Shown in pieces: positions 11,085-26,506 of a stretch of 64,000 nucleotides of DNA; position 1 is the stretch's first letter; each line of letters begins with the position of its first letter. A model generated the notes under the pieces. The model searched no databases, was not told the origin of the DNA, and was given only the letters and a program-made list of their open reading frames with translations. Location: the NCBI GenBank assembly GCA_013115135.1, contig JABANP010000143.1, positions 48,065-112,064 of the forward strand, given 5' to 3'. This stretch comes from Perkinsus olseni (taxonomy: Eukaryota > Perkinsozoa > Perkinsida > Perkinsidae). The position numbers and the translations under genes are program-made.

Positions 11085-13388
11085 TCAGATGCTACTGAAA
11101 ACCACGACGAGGCGGGACATGGCGTTAATTAGGTCTCCTTGGGCACCGTCCATCTTCTTCGGACGCCTCGGTGGGGCTACGCCAGGACCCGCTACGCCAG
11201 GAGGGACCACCATACCCCTCAGGGAAGGACCTGCGACGATCTTCCATCGTACAGTACCGCTGTTAGAAGCGATGTTCTCTCACGTGCTTGAAGCTGCACA
11301 TATCACCGTAGTTACAACGGTTCTTCAGCCAATGACGACACACCTAGGACAGCCGGTGAGCGAAGGCAGATGTCGCCCTGGGTGGTACCGTACATCAGAG
11401 CCATCAGCCCTCGGCTTCAGGGAAGGATCCTCAGGTTGCAACAGACGCGGGTCCACGATGCCTGAGGACATGCGTGTAACGAAAAATGTGGTATCAGCTG
11501 GCGGTACCCTCGTCGTCGTCATCTTCCAAGTTGGTTACTTCATTCCCCTTCTCACCCTGTGTGGCACCCCCATCACCCTTACCGTCCTTGCCGCCGAACT
11601 TCTTGTTGAAGTCGGGATTGCGATAGTTGAAGGCGACCAAGTGCTGACCAATAACAATATCCCACGGCTCGATCCCACAGCCTACTTCGATCGGGATAAG
11701 GCTTGGCGGGGCGGGAGGAGCCTCGGGCACTGGAGGCTGCACAGAAGGGAGTGAACAGCGGCACTTCTAGTCCACACTCACAGCCTGATTCTGTGCCAAG
11801 TACAGTTCATTCAGCTTCTGTTCGAGCGACTCTGTAGCCTTACCCTCTACTACTATCATCTGAATCACTGGAACCTGGTCCAGATTAGAGACACTCTACA
11901 GCATGGCCCCTAGGCGGCCAGGGGCCTAGTACCGGTATTCCCCGCTGGTCGCACCATACAGCATAGTCGTCGTATACCGACTTCATGTGGTTCTCGACCA
12001 ACTCACACGTACGCCGGTACGCCACTTCGCTGGTATTGCCTGTATATTAACATCACAGCGCTTCGACAAGGAGAGGGTCCTCGGACGGGCGGTGGGTCGA
12101 AGCGGCGTTCTCGCATCGCCTATCCCTCACGGCCAATATAATCACAAACCCCCAGGCCTACTGACAGTCAGATGCATGGGCTCGTCCGATTCCATATTTT
12201 CCGGGCCCTCCCTGAAGTTACCTATCCCAAGGACGACCAATACTACTGTCGCCCAACTGCTGCTGCTGCTGCTGCTGCAAGGCCCACTTCGTTTGCCTCT
12301 GAGCCTCAGCTTAGCCCCGGTGGCAGCATGTATCGTCTTCATATGCTCACCATTAGGGCCTATGATACGACCCACGAGGGGGAAGTCCTTGTGCCTGACG
12401 GAGACACGAGGACCCGCCCCGTACTGTCAGTAGGGAACTGAACACTCCGAGGATGTCAGTAAAGCTAGGCAAGGCCGATTCTAGGCCGAGGCAAATTGAG
12501 GAGTTCCCTAGGGGACCCAGGATGGGGCCTACGCGCTCAACTTGCCCAGGGCCGAGCCTTCGGAAAAATCGAGAGCACGACCCAGGAGCTAAGGCTTCTC
12601 GCGTGTTCTAATGAGTCGAGTCCAATCCCGAGCGCGAATTCCTTAGGGAACCTCGTGAACTGGCAGGAAGGCATGAATTACATTCTCTCTGCTCCAATGA
12701 CGAAGCGGCAACACCACTGCTTGGGAGCAGACCACTGACCACCCTCTTCGCCTGAGCTCGTAATTTGCCACGCTGAAGACGCACCGTGAGACCCTCACCA
12801 TCCACAGGGTCGAAGAGACAGGCGTTCCTCAGGAGTTGACTGCCCTAACGCCAGCTCGAGGTTGCGCTGAGAGAAGCTTCGTGATGATCACTCAAATGTC
12901 GATCGTTGCCCTTCAGTACCCGAAGTTTGGTCTCCGTCTCTCTCGAGAAAGGTGATACTCGTACTACTACTGTACTATCCCCTTCGACCTTGATAGGCAT
13001 GCCTGACCGCAGCTGTCCCAGGTAGGACTGACGCCGACATGCTCTCCTCGCACCATTCATATGGCCTAGGAACTCTACTGCATCCTCCTTGCTTTCGAAG
13101 TCAATGAGGGCTACATCAGGGGCCGATACCGAGTCTAGCAGCTCCAGTGTTCGCACGGGCCCGTACCTTGGGGATGACTAATGCACTGCCAGACCAGCGG
13201 ATAATACGGTAAGGCCACACGGCCGACTGAGCCGAGTAAGAATGACAGAGAGTGTAGGCAAAGAGCACTTTGAATGGTCGGCTTCGTAAGATGGCTGACC
13301 ACTCGTCATCGAAACCCTTAGTACCGTTCACAGACTCTTCTGAGGTCGTTCTGCGAGAATGCATAGTCATCCTTCATTCCTTCCAACT
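11085..13388 (-). CDS. RNA-binding protein RRM-KH-CCCH, copy 2
   Basis: Same architecture as copy 1. RRM-like part: GMKDDYAFSQNDL joins in phase across a 152-nt intron to YGPVRTLELLDSVSAPDVAL, then DFESKEDAVEFLGHMNG. A KH domain (GRIIGPNGEHMKTIH, GAKLRLRGKR) follows, then YRRTCELVENHMKSVYDDY, and an uninterrupted CCCH finger CRHWLKNRCNYGDMCSFKH. The last exon gives GMVVPPGV and ends at a TGA at 11085. Unlike copy 1, the finger is not split by an intron and no frame break was found in the RRM. The 5' end is uncertain; an upstream exon may lie beyond 13388. A CTG-rich microsatellite sits just after the KH core. Confidence 0.68.
12257..12278. repeat. CTG microsatellite
   Basis: About seven CTG units inside the KH copy 2 gene, next to the KH exon and probably in or beside an intron. 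Confidence 0.85.
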
Positions 13389-14106
13389 CTACTACTAGCG
13401 GTAGGCTGCTGAGGTCGTGGAGCTGGTCCGTCGTAACCCTCTCCGTGTTGCTCACGGCCGACGGTGCATGCTCCCTCCTACCTGCTCACAGCCGTCCTGT
13501 CACTACTACCGAAGCGAGGACCCTCAAACTCACCTGGGAGACCAAGTCGTGCCCGCTTGGAGCAGCGGTCCGTCAACTGGTCAACTTCTGGCGGCTTCAT
13601 TCACTAAACTAAGAATAAGGGAGTTCCGCATCCCCAGCAGATGGCTTCCCCTGTCCGATAACCGGTGTTGGAACGCAAATCTTGTAGACGAGCGCGAGGG
13701 GCGAGCGCCGATGGTGGCGGCTCAGAATGGAATAGCCGGTGGTTCCAATGGCGGCACTCATGGGTCCCAATGGAGGCACTCATGGGTCCCAATGGAGGCA
13801 CTCATGGGTCCCAATGGAGGCACTCATGGGTCCCAATGGAGGCACTCACGGGTTGCCTCTTGCGTTCCCCCTTCTGCTCTCTACGCACTCTTTATCGTAC
13901 ACAGTAAGCTCTTTTTGAACTTATCCCGTTTAATGAGCAGCAGTGGTGGATCGTCAAGGCCGGAGCCCCTACTGTTATTCGACGACCTCCTACTTGCCAT
14001 GGCCCAACAACATCAGGTATTGCCAAAATGAGCGTGCTTAGTAGTAGGCCTTGGCTCTAACCTTCGGTGACTGCGTCGTCCGAAGTGTGATACGGGAAGA
14101 TGTATC
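13389..14106. other. upstream of KH copy 2; contains a 22-bp tandem array
   Basis: A plus-strand open frame runs through most of this stretch, but only because the 22-bp repeat keeps all frames open. No motif and no splice-linked exon supports it. Part of this stretch may be 5' exon or promoter of KH copy 2. Confidence 0.4.
13741..13850. repeat. five tandem copies of a 22-bp minisatellite
   Basis: Near-perfect units with core CAATGGAGGCACTCATGGG and a period of 22 bp. The first unit has one variant base (gcg for gag) and the last ends CAC rather than CAT. Because 22 is not a multiple of 3, each unit is read in a different frame. Confidence 0.92.
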
Positions 14107-14334
14107 TTAGGTTGATCTCAGGGCATCGAGCATCTTCTGGATACTATTTTTTGTTTCTTCGGGCGGAAGACTGACCTCTACCATGTAATGAGGTCTAAAG
14201 AGGATAAAATGGGATTCCCTCTGGGTACTATCTGACCACCCGCCGGGTCGCCATCTCTCCGGGCAGTTCTTGCGGAAATGGTGCCCACTGTGAGTGCCAT
14301 CAGGATACTCAGAGGATATGGTAATATCCATCAT
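14107..14334 (-). CDS. short ORF, unknown, 75 residues
   Basis: Open minus-strand frame from ATG 14334 to a TAA at 14107. It contains HFILFRPHYMVEVSLPPEE and ends in an amphipathic helix (IQKMLDALRST). The composition is protein-like, but no family is recognised. It overlaps the 5' end of NudC head to head. It may be a last exon whose upstream exons I cannot see, or a chance frame. Confidence 0.3.
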   Translation of the reverse strand: MMDITISSEYPDGTHSGHHFRKNCPERWRPGGWSDSTQRESHFILFRPHYMVEVSLPPEETKNSIQKMLDALRST

Positions 14335-15664
14335 GAGACGGTATCAGCTGGAGTACCTACAGCAGAACGAACCTGATGAGATAAAGCCTTTGAAGGAGCG
14401 CTGGCGTAAGGTAGGCCTCGAAGCTGAGCCTACTCGACTCCGCCCAACAAGCCATCATGTCAGGTGGACGGTCCTGGTCGCTTTTACAATCGTAGCCAGT
14501 CGTCATCGGCCAATGATTCGGCCGATGGATGCACCCCAAGGCCCGAGGATGCGGACCGTAGAGCCCCAGCAGCACGTGAAAAGGTAATAGGAGCTGCAGT
14601 GGCAGTAAGCATAGGTCCTCTAGGGTAGGCTGCCAAGAACTCTTCCTCCTCCTCCTCGTCTTCATCCTCCAGCCGTCCATCCCCCACTCCAGTGGTGTCC
14701 GAAGCAGCTGCTACTGATGCTGGGAAGACCCCTGGCCGTATGTCGGACTCGCTTGATCGGGCGAAGCACATAAGTAGGCTGTCCTTATTCCCACCGACAT
14801 TTATGCTGTATGGAAGTAAAAGGTTTGAGTGGTCACTGGTACCTGGTGAAGGTACTTGGAATGGAGCGAGAACTGCGAAGTACTATTGGACTCAGACGCT
14901 CAACGACCTCACCGTGGAGGTGCCGCTCCGGGCTGATACTAAAGGCAAAGACCTCAGTGTGGTAGGCCACTGCCAGGATCACTTTCCCACGGCTCCTGCA
15001 CTCGCTCTGGCTTTGCTGTTAGACTCTCAAGCCAGACAGCATTAGTATCAAGTATAAAGGAGACGGTAGTACCGTGTTGGTGGGGGATCTCGACATGAGC
15101 ATCGTGCCATCGGAGAGTTCATGGCTGATCGAGGACGGCGATAAGGTGACGATAGGCAGTTGTCATTCTGGCCGAGGGTCGCGTGGTGCCTTTACTCCAG
15201 CACCCCTCAGTTGATACTGTCGCTGGACAAGGCAGTCCATACTTGGTGGAAGTGCGTACTGCGGGGGGATGAGCAGATAGACACCACTAAGGTTGAGTCG
15301 ACTAAAACAGTCTCGGAGCTGGACGAGTGTAAGCCCGGGGTTTGGTAGACTGTCTCGATGCTGCTGGGTTCATCGGCGACTGCGTCGAAGACAGCGCAGC
15401 GGGAGTTGCTGCTCAGAGTTGGCTTATCTCAGCGTCCCAAGGAGCTGTACGGAAGATGCTCTTCGACCAGAACCAGAAGGCCCAGGGGAAGCCCACAAGT
15501 GACCAAATCCGAATGCAGGAGATCATGAAGGACGCCTGGGATGCCGACAATAGCCCCTTTAAAGGTTCGATGACCTTGTTGTTTGTAGACCCCCATTCAG
15601 ACTGTGGTCAGGCCAGCCCTTCGACCGCAACCTCCCTCCTGCCCCGACCAATGCTACTGAGTAG
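14318..15664 (+). CDS. NUDC: NudC family nuclear-migration protein, 7 exons
   Basis: CS-domain co-chaperone that works with Hsp90 and dynein. Exons in phase: 14318-14410, 14464-14583, 14629-14961, 15023-15145, 15211-15328, 15433-15564, 15612-15664, giving 323 residues (vertebrate NudC about 330). The CS domain starts at YYWTQTLNDLTVEVPL, continues with KGDGSTVLVGDLDMS and the hallmark SSWLIEDGDK, then WWK. The conserved C-terminal tail follows: KMLFDQNQKAQGKPTSDQ and EIMKDAWD. The linker before the CS domain is poly-Ser (from a TCC run at about 14641). Introns are 45-104 nt, GT-AG. ATG 14333 is an alternative start. The N-terminal dimer region is weakly conserved. Confidence 0.88.
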
Positions 15665-15951
15665 GCAACCAACGGTGAGGTGAATTTTCTGGAGCCCTAT
15701 CGCTTGAATAGCGTATTGGGCGGTCTCTGGAGAGAACGGAATGCGAGCGTGGCACGCCGTTCCGTGGAGCTCCTCGTGTTTCTCAGAAAGACATGGGAAA
15801 AGTTCGAAGAAGCGAGGCTTGCCCGGGCTGTGGAGGCCAAACGAGGGTACAGTGAGTCGAAGGGGCAGTAGTGCATTGAAAACGTGTGTTTCTCATTCTG
15901 CTGTTGGCTTGAGCTATCCGCGGGAGCGAGTGAGTCAGGACTTGGGTTTTG

Positions 15952-17164
15952 ATGTCGACCGCCCCTTCACCGGAAGAGGGACCGCCATCCCCTTTAACAA
16001 CACAGACGAGTAGTAATAACACCTCGCCCGGGGCAGAAGGAGAATCAAGGAGGGGGAGCCAAGGGAGCGGAGCGAAGTCCGGCCAGTGAGGGCAAGAAGT
16101 CTGTCTTCAGGTAGTAAGCTTGGTGGAGAGGGAAGCGATGCTCTGATGGATGTTTTGCAGGCCTGCTGGTTTCCCGGACGAGTACACCTTCCAGCGCGGG
16201 GACTGGCTCTGTCCCTCTCCGGGTTGTGAGGGCGTGGTCACCGCTGGTCGGCTCTATCGCTACTGCCAGGTAATACGGCCCCTCGATACTAGATTTGCTG
16301 TAGCTATTGAAGTTCAGAACTGCGGCAGACATCAGCCCTTCAAGAACCTACTCATGGCGATCGCACAGGACTCGCACTTTCGAACGCTGCCTTGCACGGA
16401 CACACAGTGTCCGGGGAGGGAGTGCCGCAAGGCTCATGGGCCCGGGGAACTGAGGGACTATTGGAAAGCTAGAAAGGGTGAGATGGTCGTCTCTGGTAAC
16501 TCGCGTTACCTCGCCACTTTCAGTTCGCATGTCCAGCGACCCGCCGCCGACTATTCCGAAACCTACAGAACAGGAGATTGAGGAGTTCGTGCAGCGATGG
16601 GGGCTCGAGAGATCATCTGCTAGTACGATGGTGAATATGTCGGCATGTCGGGTGGTAACTGGATTGAGCTCAGGAGACATCATGCACTCCTTAACGACGC
16701 ACGCGGCTGATAAACTGATCCGAACATTTCACGTGCCACAGAACGTACAGGAGGTGAGGCTGCGAGCGACTGAACAGTAGTCTGAGTTATATCGCCTTCA
16801 GCCTTTCGAAGCTTTACAGAGGGCCGCATTGGAACTGGCAAAGCCTCAAACCTTTGGGATAGTTACCCCTTCCCAAATGCAATCTGCATTGATATCTCTC
16901 ATGAAACAGACACAACCAGTCGGTGAGTTTATTGAGGGGTGCTTCCTCGCAGAGGATGTTGGTGCACTCTTTACAAAGTATAATGAGTCGATCTGTACAG
17001 TATATTATCGTTCTGTATGCTACTTGCTGACGAGGCCCTGGTGTTCAGGCATAGCGTGCAGTCGAAGGGGTCATCTGGCCGTCTGCCAAGACAAGGACAC
17101 GCTTCTATTCGAGCTGAGAAACTGGGAGCAAGAGCAATTAGGCTTACTGGCTGTCGCTTTGTAG
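15952..17164 (+). CDS. zinc-finger protein with RanBP2-like and CCCH-like motifs
   Basis: Exon 1, 15952-16085, opens with a Ser/Pro/Thr-rich leader (MSTAPSPEEGPPSPL) and joins in phase to the exon at 16161. That exon holds FQRGDWLCPSPGC, which resembles the first half of a RanBP2 finger, then CTDTQCPGRECRKAHGPGELR, a C-x4-C-x4-C-x3-H motif followed by the AHGxxELR typical of CCCH fingers. Downstream helices include EIEEFVQRWGLERSSASTM and VTPSQMQSALISLM. The frame ends at a TAG at 17164, but a GC-AG intron from 17141 would instead link it to the exon beyond the tRNA (see findings). Probably an RNA-binding protein. Middle exon borders are approximate. Confidence 0.55.
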
Positions 17165-17216
17165 GTTGGTTGAACGCTATCCTATGGACGCAATATGCTC
17201 GCTGGTGCTTTCATCG

Positions 17217-17288
17217 GGTTCTATGGTGTAGTTGGTTAGCACTCAGGACTTTGAATCCTGCGACTCGGGTTCGAATCCCGATAGAACC
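17217..17288 (+). tRNA. tRNA-Gln (anticodon TTG)
   Basis: 72 nt. The 7-bp acceptor stem pairs GGTTCTA with TAGAACC. The anticodon arm CAGGA / CTTTGAA / TCCTG gives TTG, and the T arm TCGGG / TTCGAAT / CCCGA is a canonical B box. No intron. CCA is not encoded. Confidence 0.97.
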
Positions 17289-17294
17289 TTTTTT
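17289..17294 (+). terminator. Pol III terminator of tRNA-Gln
   Basis: A run of six T residues starts directly after the tRNA acceptor stem, with further T runs behind it. Confidence 0.85.
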
Positions 17295-17341
17295 CTTTCT
17301 TTTTTCTCTCGCGTGCTAATTTGTCCCGTTCGTGTTTTAGA

Positions 17342-17708
17342 TCCTTCCCAGGTGTTGGAGTTGTCCAATCTCAAGATGATAGGGTCCAGCTGGGTCTCCA
17401 CTTCCCCAAGAAATACGTTGGGCTGTTTGAGAGGATACGTCAGGTTGATCGGCCTGGGGAGTGCGTGTACCGGTCAGACGATGAGTGGCATCGGGTACAG
17501 TCTATGAAAGCCTTGAATGCCTTCCATTTCAACGTTCGCTCAGGTGACCGTACGAGCCCAAGCAGCTCGGGTGGATGCCCTAGCAGCCGCAGCAGCCCAC
17601 GCTGCGACCCTGGGGTATGGTCCGCCTCCACCCCTAGCGGGGGTCAAGCGCGATGCTTCGGCATTACTGGCCTCTCGACCCAGTGAGGGTTCGAATGAAC
17701 GAGGTTAG
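17342..17708 (+). CDS. orphan downstream exon(s), unknown product
   Basis: After a clear acceptor (ccttcccag at 17343-17351) an exon reads VGVVQSQDDRVQLGLHFPKK and YVGLFERIRQVDRP, then WHRVQSMKALNAFHFN. A second open piece in another frame (17517-17708) reads QVTVRAQAARVDALAAAAAH and ends at a TAG. The first exon has no ATG near its start, so it must be preceded by another exon, most likely in the zinc-finger gene on the far side of tRNA-Gln. No family recognised. Confidence 0.45.
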
Positions 17709-17972
17709 ACCTAGAGAACGAGCTATGTGGTTGAATACTCTCTGGAGTCTCTTTAGGGTCCCTTTCCCGTTCGGGCTTCAGTCCGTCGCCTCCACCCCGG
17801 TCAAGCCAAGGGCTCTCTGCCGTTAGCAGCGCGGTGGCGCGGGGGCCCGGAGATGCACCAAGCGCCTGGTCATCGGGAGCCGTTGCAGCCATGCGTGGAG
17901 GACAACACCAACCCAGTGTTTGATCATTATCTGTCATGCAATTCGCATGGGGTCATGAGGGCCTCTCGATAG

Positions 17973-18254
17973 CTACGACATACTCATTCCCGTGTAGCAT
18001 TTAAGTTGAACGTCTGAGCCGAACCCATCGGCATCTTGGATTGCCCAATGCGAATGGCAGAGGTTGTTTCCCCAAGCGACTGCGGTACTCGAGTTCGTCA
18101 ATTTCTCCAGATTTATGTTCAGATCTTGTAGAAAATGACTTGGCCGGTCTCGGTGCCGAATGACTGCGAAGCAAAGCATCCCGTCACTGCCTTCGGCGGT
18201 CACGGGGCGGGTATACACCACGATAAGCACCTCCCTGTCGGGGAGAGTCTTCAT
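17973..18254 (-). CDS. hypothetical protein, 93 residues
   Basis: Minus-strand frame from an internal ATG reading MKTLPDREVLIVVYTRPV and GMLCFAVIRHRDRPSHFL. The hydrophobic/polar alternation looks protein-like (beta strands then helix). No splice partners or family recognised; it could be a chance frame. Confidence 0.25.
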   Translation of the reverse strand: MKTLPDREVLIVVYTRPVTAEGSDGMLCFAVIRHRDRPSHFLQDLNINLEKLTNSSTAVAWGNNLCHSHWAIQDADGFGSDVQLKCYTGMSMS

Positions 18255-18353
18255 AAGAAAGAGGCGATCTTCGGAGCACTGCGTATGTTCGTTGTTACCC
18301 TCCTCGTGTGGTGCCTTACTCGGGCCCGTAGCCACACTTTAGTGTGAACGTAG

Positions 18354-19259
18354 CTGGACTCGTTTGTGGCCTCAGAGAAGATGAAGACGAAGTCGCATGA
18401 GATGCGACAGGCGCATGACAAGAAGTACGGCTTCCCTGCTTGCTTCGCAGGAGACAACACAGTCACCGAGAAGGCCAAAGGTAAAGTTCTCGGAAAGCTT
18501 AGCGGCGTGCAGTTAAGAGCAAACACATGCGCTCGCCGCAATGTGCTTACCAAACCGAAGTAACGCACCCCGCCAAACTCCACTGCGGGTACCTCAGGTA
18601 CCATTCGAATATCAGAGCTAAAACTAGGGGACGAAGTTCTGTCTGTCGTGGATGACACTTTGGTTTACAGTGTGGTCACCTCATGGCTCCATCGGGAGCC
18701 TGAGTTCGAGTGGCAGCCCAAGACGTGTATCGAGGTTGAGGCCCTCGACGATAGTGGGGAGGAGTGCCGTCCGCTGCTTGTATCGGCTGACCATCTCGTC
18801 TTCCTCCGGGATAAGGGCGCTACTGCCGCGAAGAAGATTCGTTCGGGTGACGTGGTCAGGAGGGTTTCCGGTAATCCGGCCCTTCCGACCGCGCACTGGG
18901 GACAGGTGGGGCTTGTGCGGGCCCTCCCCGATGTGGATGGTAGGCCAAGACTTACAGGACTATACGCGCCGCTGACTAAGTGTGGAAGCATGATAGTCAG
19001 TGGCATCCACTGCAGTTGCTACGCTCCGCCCGAACCCCTCGTCGATAAGGCTTGGCGTGCCTGTGGTCCTGTGGACGTGCACGATCAATGCCACTGGGCA
19101 GTGCAACCGATGCATTGGGTACCTCAGTGGGTCTCTGGCAAGTTACAGGAGGAAGGAATGCACCCCTATGCGAGGGTCTTGAGCGACATAGCAGATACTG
19201 TCTTATCTGCTGGTGATGGATGCTCATGCGTGAGGCCTACACGAAGGGTCTCTACATAA
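18354..19259 (+). CDS. Hedgehog-type Hint (autoprocessing) domain protein
   Basis: Hint modules cleave themselves at an N-terminal cysteine, as in Hedgehog and inteins. Exon 18354-18480 ends in ...GFPACFAGDNTV, with the cysteine at the expected first position of the Hint fold. It joins in phase 1 across an intron to 18616-19259, giving LKLGDEVLSVVDD, YSVVTSWLHREPE, LLVSADHLVFL (the conserved histidine block), KKIRSGDVV and GLYAPLTKCGSMIV followed by CSCYA, the classic Hog-region end. Downstream come WRACGPVDVH and a Cys-rich tail. An in-frame stop at 18351 means earlier exons carrying the N-terminal domain must exist but were not found. Stand-alone Hint proteins of this kind are known in protists. 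Confidence 0.8.
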
Positions 19260-19482
19260 CATGCTAATGATGGCTGTCAGTTTGCTGCTGTCCATCGTGT
19301 TGAGTTTACCGATGGCTGAGCTGGGCCCTGTAGCAGGAGATGCGAGATCTAACAGGACCGTCGCTGTTGCTGGCACGGCGACAGCTATCCCAGCCTGCTT
19401 GCTCGTCCCTGCCGGCTCCACGGGTGGCGGGGATTCAGGAGATGTCTCAGTCGCTCTGTCTGGCGCTCAGTTTAGTGCGGTA

Positions 19483-20814
19483 ATGCAGTTCACTAGTCAG
19501 CAGCTCTGCGGCGGCGCTCGCTACAAGCCGACCTGCCGTATCGGCAATTGGTGCGAAGAGGTCGAACTCAACGACCTCAGGATGAAGGAGTAATGCCGGG
19601 GAGGAGAGGCCGTCCTGCAACCAGCCCTCCTCACCAGGTACGTATCGAAGAAGGAGGCTGGTGACCTTCTGGTCATATCCAAGCAGCTCATGCTTGAGCG
19701 AGCACTGCAGCCATCGGTGGCGAAATTAAGGGGCAACGACGGCACTTTACGGAACGGTAACACCCGGTTCATCATCTCGACCTGCGGGAGGCTGTATTAA
19801 GCTGCATCACTGACTTCCTTGAGCGATCGTCTCTCCCTGATTCCCCCAAACAATTCTCAGGTGACACGGTGATGCTCCGAAACGCGGCGTCCGAGTGTTT
19901 CCTCAGCGGCAACGCCGAGGAGAGGATACCGGGCAGGAAGTCCACTGCATATGCAGTTACTACCGGTATGTCGACCCTACACTGCCTCGCTGTCTCACTC
20001 TTCCACAGGGCCTAATGCCACCCCGTGCGTCCGTAACGTGTTTGCGGTTGAACTCGTGAACTCGGACGACAAGAATGCCGAGGAGCCCGTACGCTACGGC
20101 GATGAAGTGAGGCTGAGGCTGCGGGGTTTCATCCCGGATAGGTGAGCTGTGCTGTGTAAGGCAGTTCATCTTCGGATGGGGGACTCATTCTCAGTGACTG
20201 CTACCTCTACAGCGAGATGGTGTCTGCCTTGGCTGCCTCTAAATGCAGCCGTAAGCAGGAAGTAGGCGCCTTGGACAAGCCTGCTGGAAACACAAGATGG
20301 CAGGTGGACCGTCTTTTCTGGGTATGTTCATTCTCATACTCTTTCGGTAGATCCTGCATCCAGACGGCAAGATGCGTTTCGAAACTGAGGGGGAACCGAT
20401 CAAGGCCGACCAGCCTGTGGTTATCAAGCACCTCTCTTCGGGTAGGCATTGCTCCTCGAAGGAAGTTTGGAGTCCTCCGTGAACCATGCAGGGAGCTACC
20501 TGGCTTCGGACAAGATCAAGCAGATGAATATCTTCGGTGCCGAGAATGAGGTGCACGCCCATTGCTACTACTCCACCAACAAGACACACAATATGAATTC
20601 GGAGAAGAAAGGTGTGTGGTTAGGGCACCATTAATTCATCGCCACTTTTTTAGGCGAAATCACCGGGGACTATGCGTTGAGGCGGCACGGACCTCAGAAT
20701 ATCTGGCAAGTAGGTCAGCGCTCCCAAGGGCGGGAGCCTTACGCTTACTCGAACGTCCTCCCAATCACTTCAGTTCGTGGTCCCTCCAGCCAGCAGGACG
20801 AGAATAGTGGGTAG
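19483..20814 (+). CDS. CFAP161: CFAP161, cilia- and flagella-associated protein, 8 exons
   Basis: Microtubule-inner protein of axonemal doublets in other ciliates and animals. Exons in phase: 19483-19589, 19638-19756, 19861-19965, 20009-20141, 20213-20321, 20351-20441, 20492-20611, 20654-20814, giving 314 residues (human protein about 300). Conserved landmarks in order: CRIGNWCEEVEL at the N-terminus, the KEYVSKKEAGDLLVISKQL helix, GDTVMLRN, RYGDEVRL, then RFETEGEPIKADQPVVIKHL and IFGAENEVHAHCYYSTNKT. Every junction is GT-AG, introns 29-104 nt. An ORF running in from 19261 in the same frame lacks conserved sequence, so I start at ATG 19483, which places RIGNW near the N-terminus as in the family. 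Confidence 0.9.
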
Positions 20815-21215
20815 TGGTAGCATGTCGTATATTGTGTTGTTGTGAACTGAACTGGTGTTGTGTTGAACCCGGGAGTGAAACGAAATGCTCACTCGCGCGT
20901 GAGACAGGAGCTCTTGAGTTATCCCCTGATGACGCGGAGCCGGTCTTCGGCGATACCATTCCTCCCGCTTCACTTGGTGAAGTCTGGCGGGACCCCTCTC
21001 GTCAGTGGGAGAAGAACTCGGACGCCAAGCGGTGTCAGGGCATTGACTGAACGGCTTCATCAGCAACGGCGCCTGCACACTCCTCTGAGGGCAGGGAGGC
21101 GGCCCTCGACCGGTCACACGGAGAAGGCACACATGAAGGACCGGAGACTTATCAATAGGAAAGGCCATGATACGCTGCGCTGCTCGGCATCTCCTGCGGA
21201 CCCACCGAGCTTCGA
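20815..21215. other. gap with one possible exon
   Basis: Between CFAP161 and the next gene. A frame at 20902-21030 reads ETGALELSPDDAEPVFGD and PASLGEVWRDPSRQWEK, which looks coding and may be an upstream exon of the small acidic protein, but I found no splice pair in phase. Confidence 0.35.
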
Positions 21216-21643
21216 ATGGAAGCTCCTGCCCCTTGGGAGTCCATTGATGTCTCCAAGCTTGCAGCTGACAATAGCGAGGATGAGGAAGAGGACGGCAAGC
21301 AGCAGAAGGAGCCATTCTCGGAGGGCCCGGAGCGGAGTGCGAGAATCGAGGAAGCTATCGAGAGTGCTCGTACGAATCATGCTTGGTGGGCCGCGCATCG
21401 TGAGGTTATTATTGGGATCATGGGGCGAAGCCTGGGAGGAGAAGCGGAGGCCATCGCAATGATCCAATGGAAGACAGAGAGGATGGCCGAGAGGATCTCA
21501 GCCAACAGCAGTGAGTACCCGTGGAGGTTCCAGTCGGGAACGGGCAGTTAGTGCTTGGCTGGTCAGGTGAAACGAAGGATACGTGCCGCAAGGTGGCGGC
21601 TGCCTTGGCCAAGTTCTCACAGCCGGAGATCATTGAGCCGTGA
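21216..21643 (+). CDS. small acidic helical protein, unknown function
   Basis: Exons 21216-21510 and 21567-21643 join in phase 1 across a 56-nt intron (gtgagt...cag), giving at least 123 residues. N-terminal part: PWESIDVSKL and an acidic patch DNSEDEEEDGK. It is followed by long helices (ARIEEAIESARTNHAWWAAH, IQWKTERMAERISANS) and the C-terminal CRKVAAALAKFSQPEIIEP. No family recognised. Upstream exons are possible because no stop closely precedes the start. Confidence 0.55.
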
Positions 21644-21919
21644 TGGGCAGTGCGATGAATGCAGAGAAGCAGGAGTGGACGATTCATCGACCTCGGGGGC
21701 TCATCGATATGACTGATGATTGAGATGGGATGGCTGTAGCAATTTGCAAAGTTGTGGCATGCTGCATGGGCTACATCAGTTCAGTTTGTTCGGGTTTGAG
21801 TACAATAACCGGGGCTGCATTGATGTTGTCAATGAACCTTCTCGGAGGCCCTTGCCAGTCACGCGAGAGGCGAAGACCAGACTTGGCTGATTCAACACAT
21901 TCAGGGATGCAGGAAAGCT

Positions 21920-26506
<4,587 letters not shown>

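Noticed and set aside
13417..14031. 204-residue plus frame
   Set aside because: Kept open by the 22-bp repeat; no motif and no splice partners.
14484..14771. Minus-strand frame with an acidic EDEDEEEEEE run
   Set aside because: It is the antisense of the poly-Ser linker of NudC, whose exons here join in phase on the plus strand.
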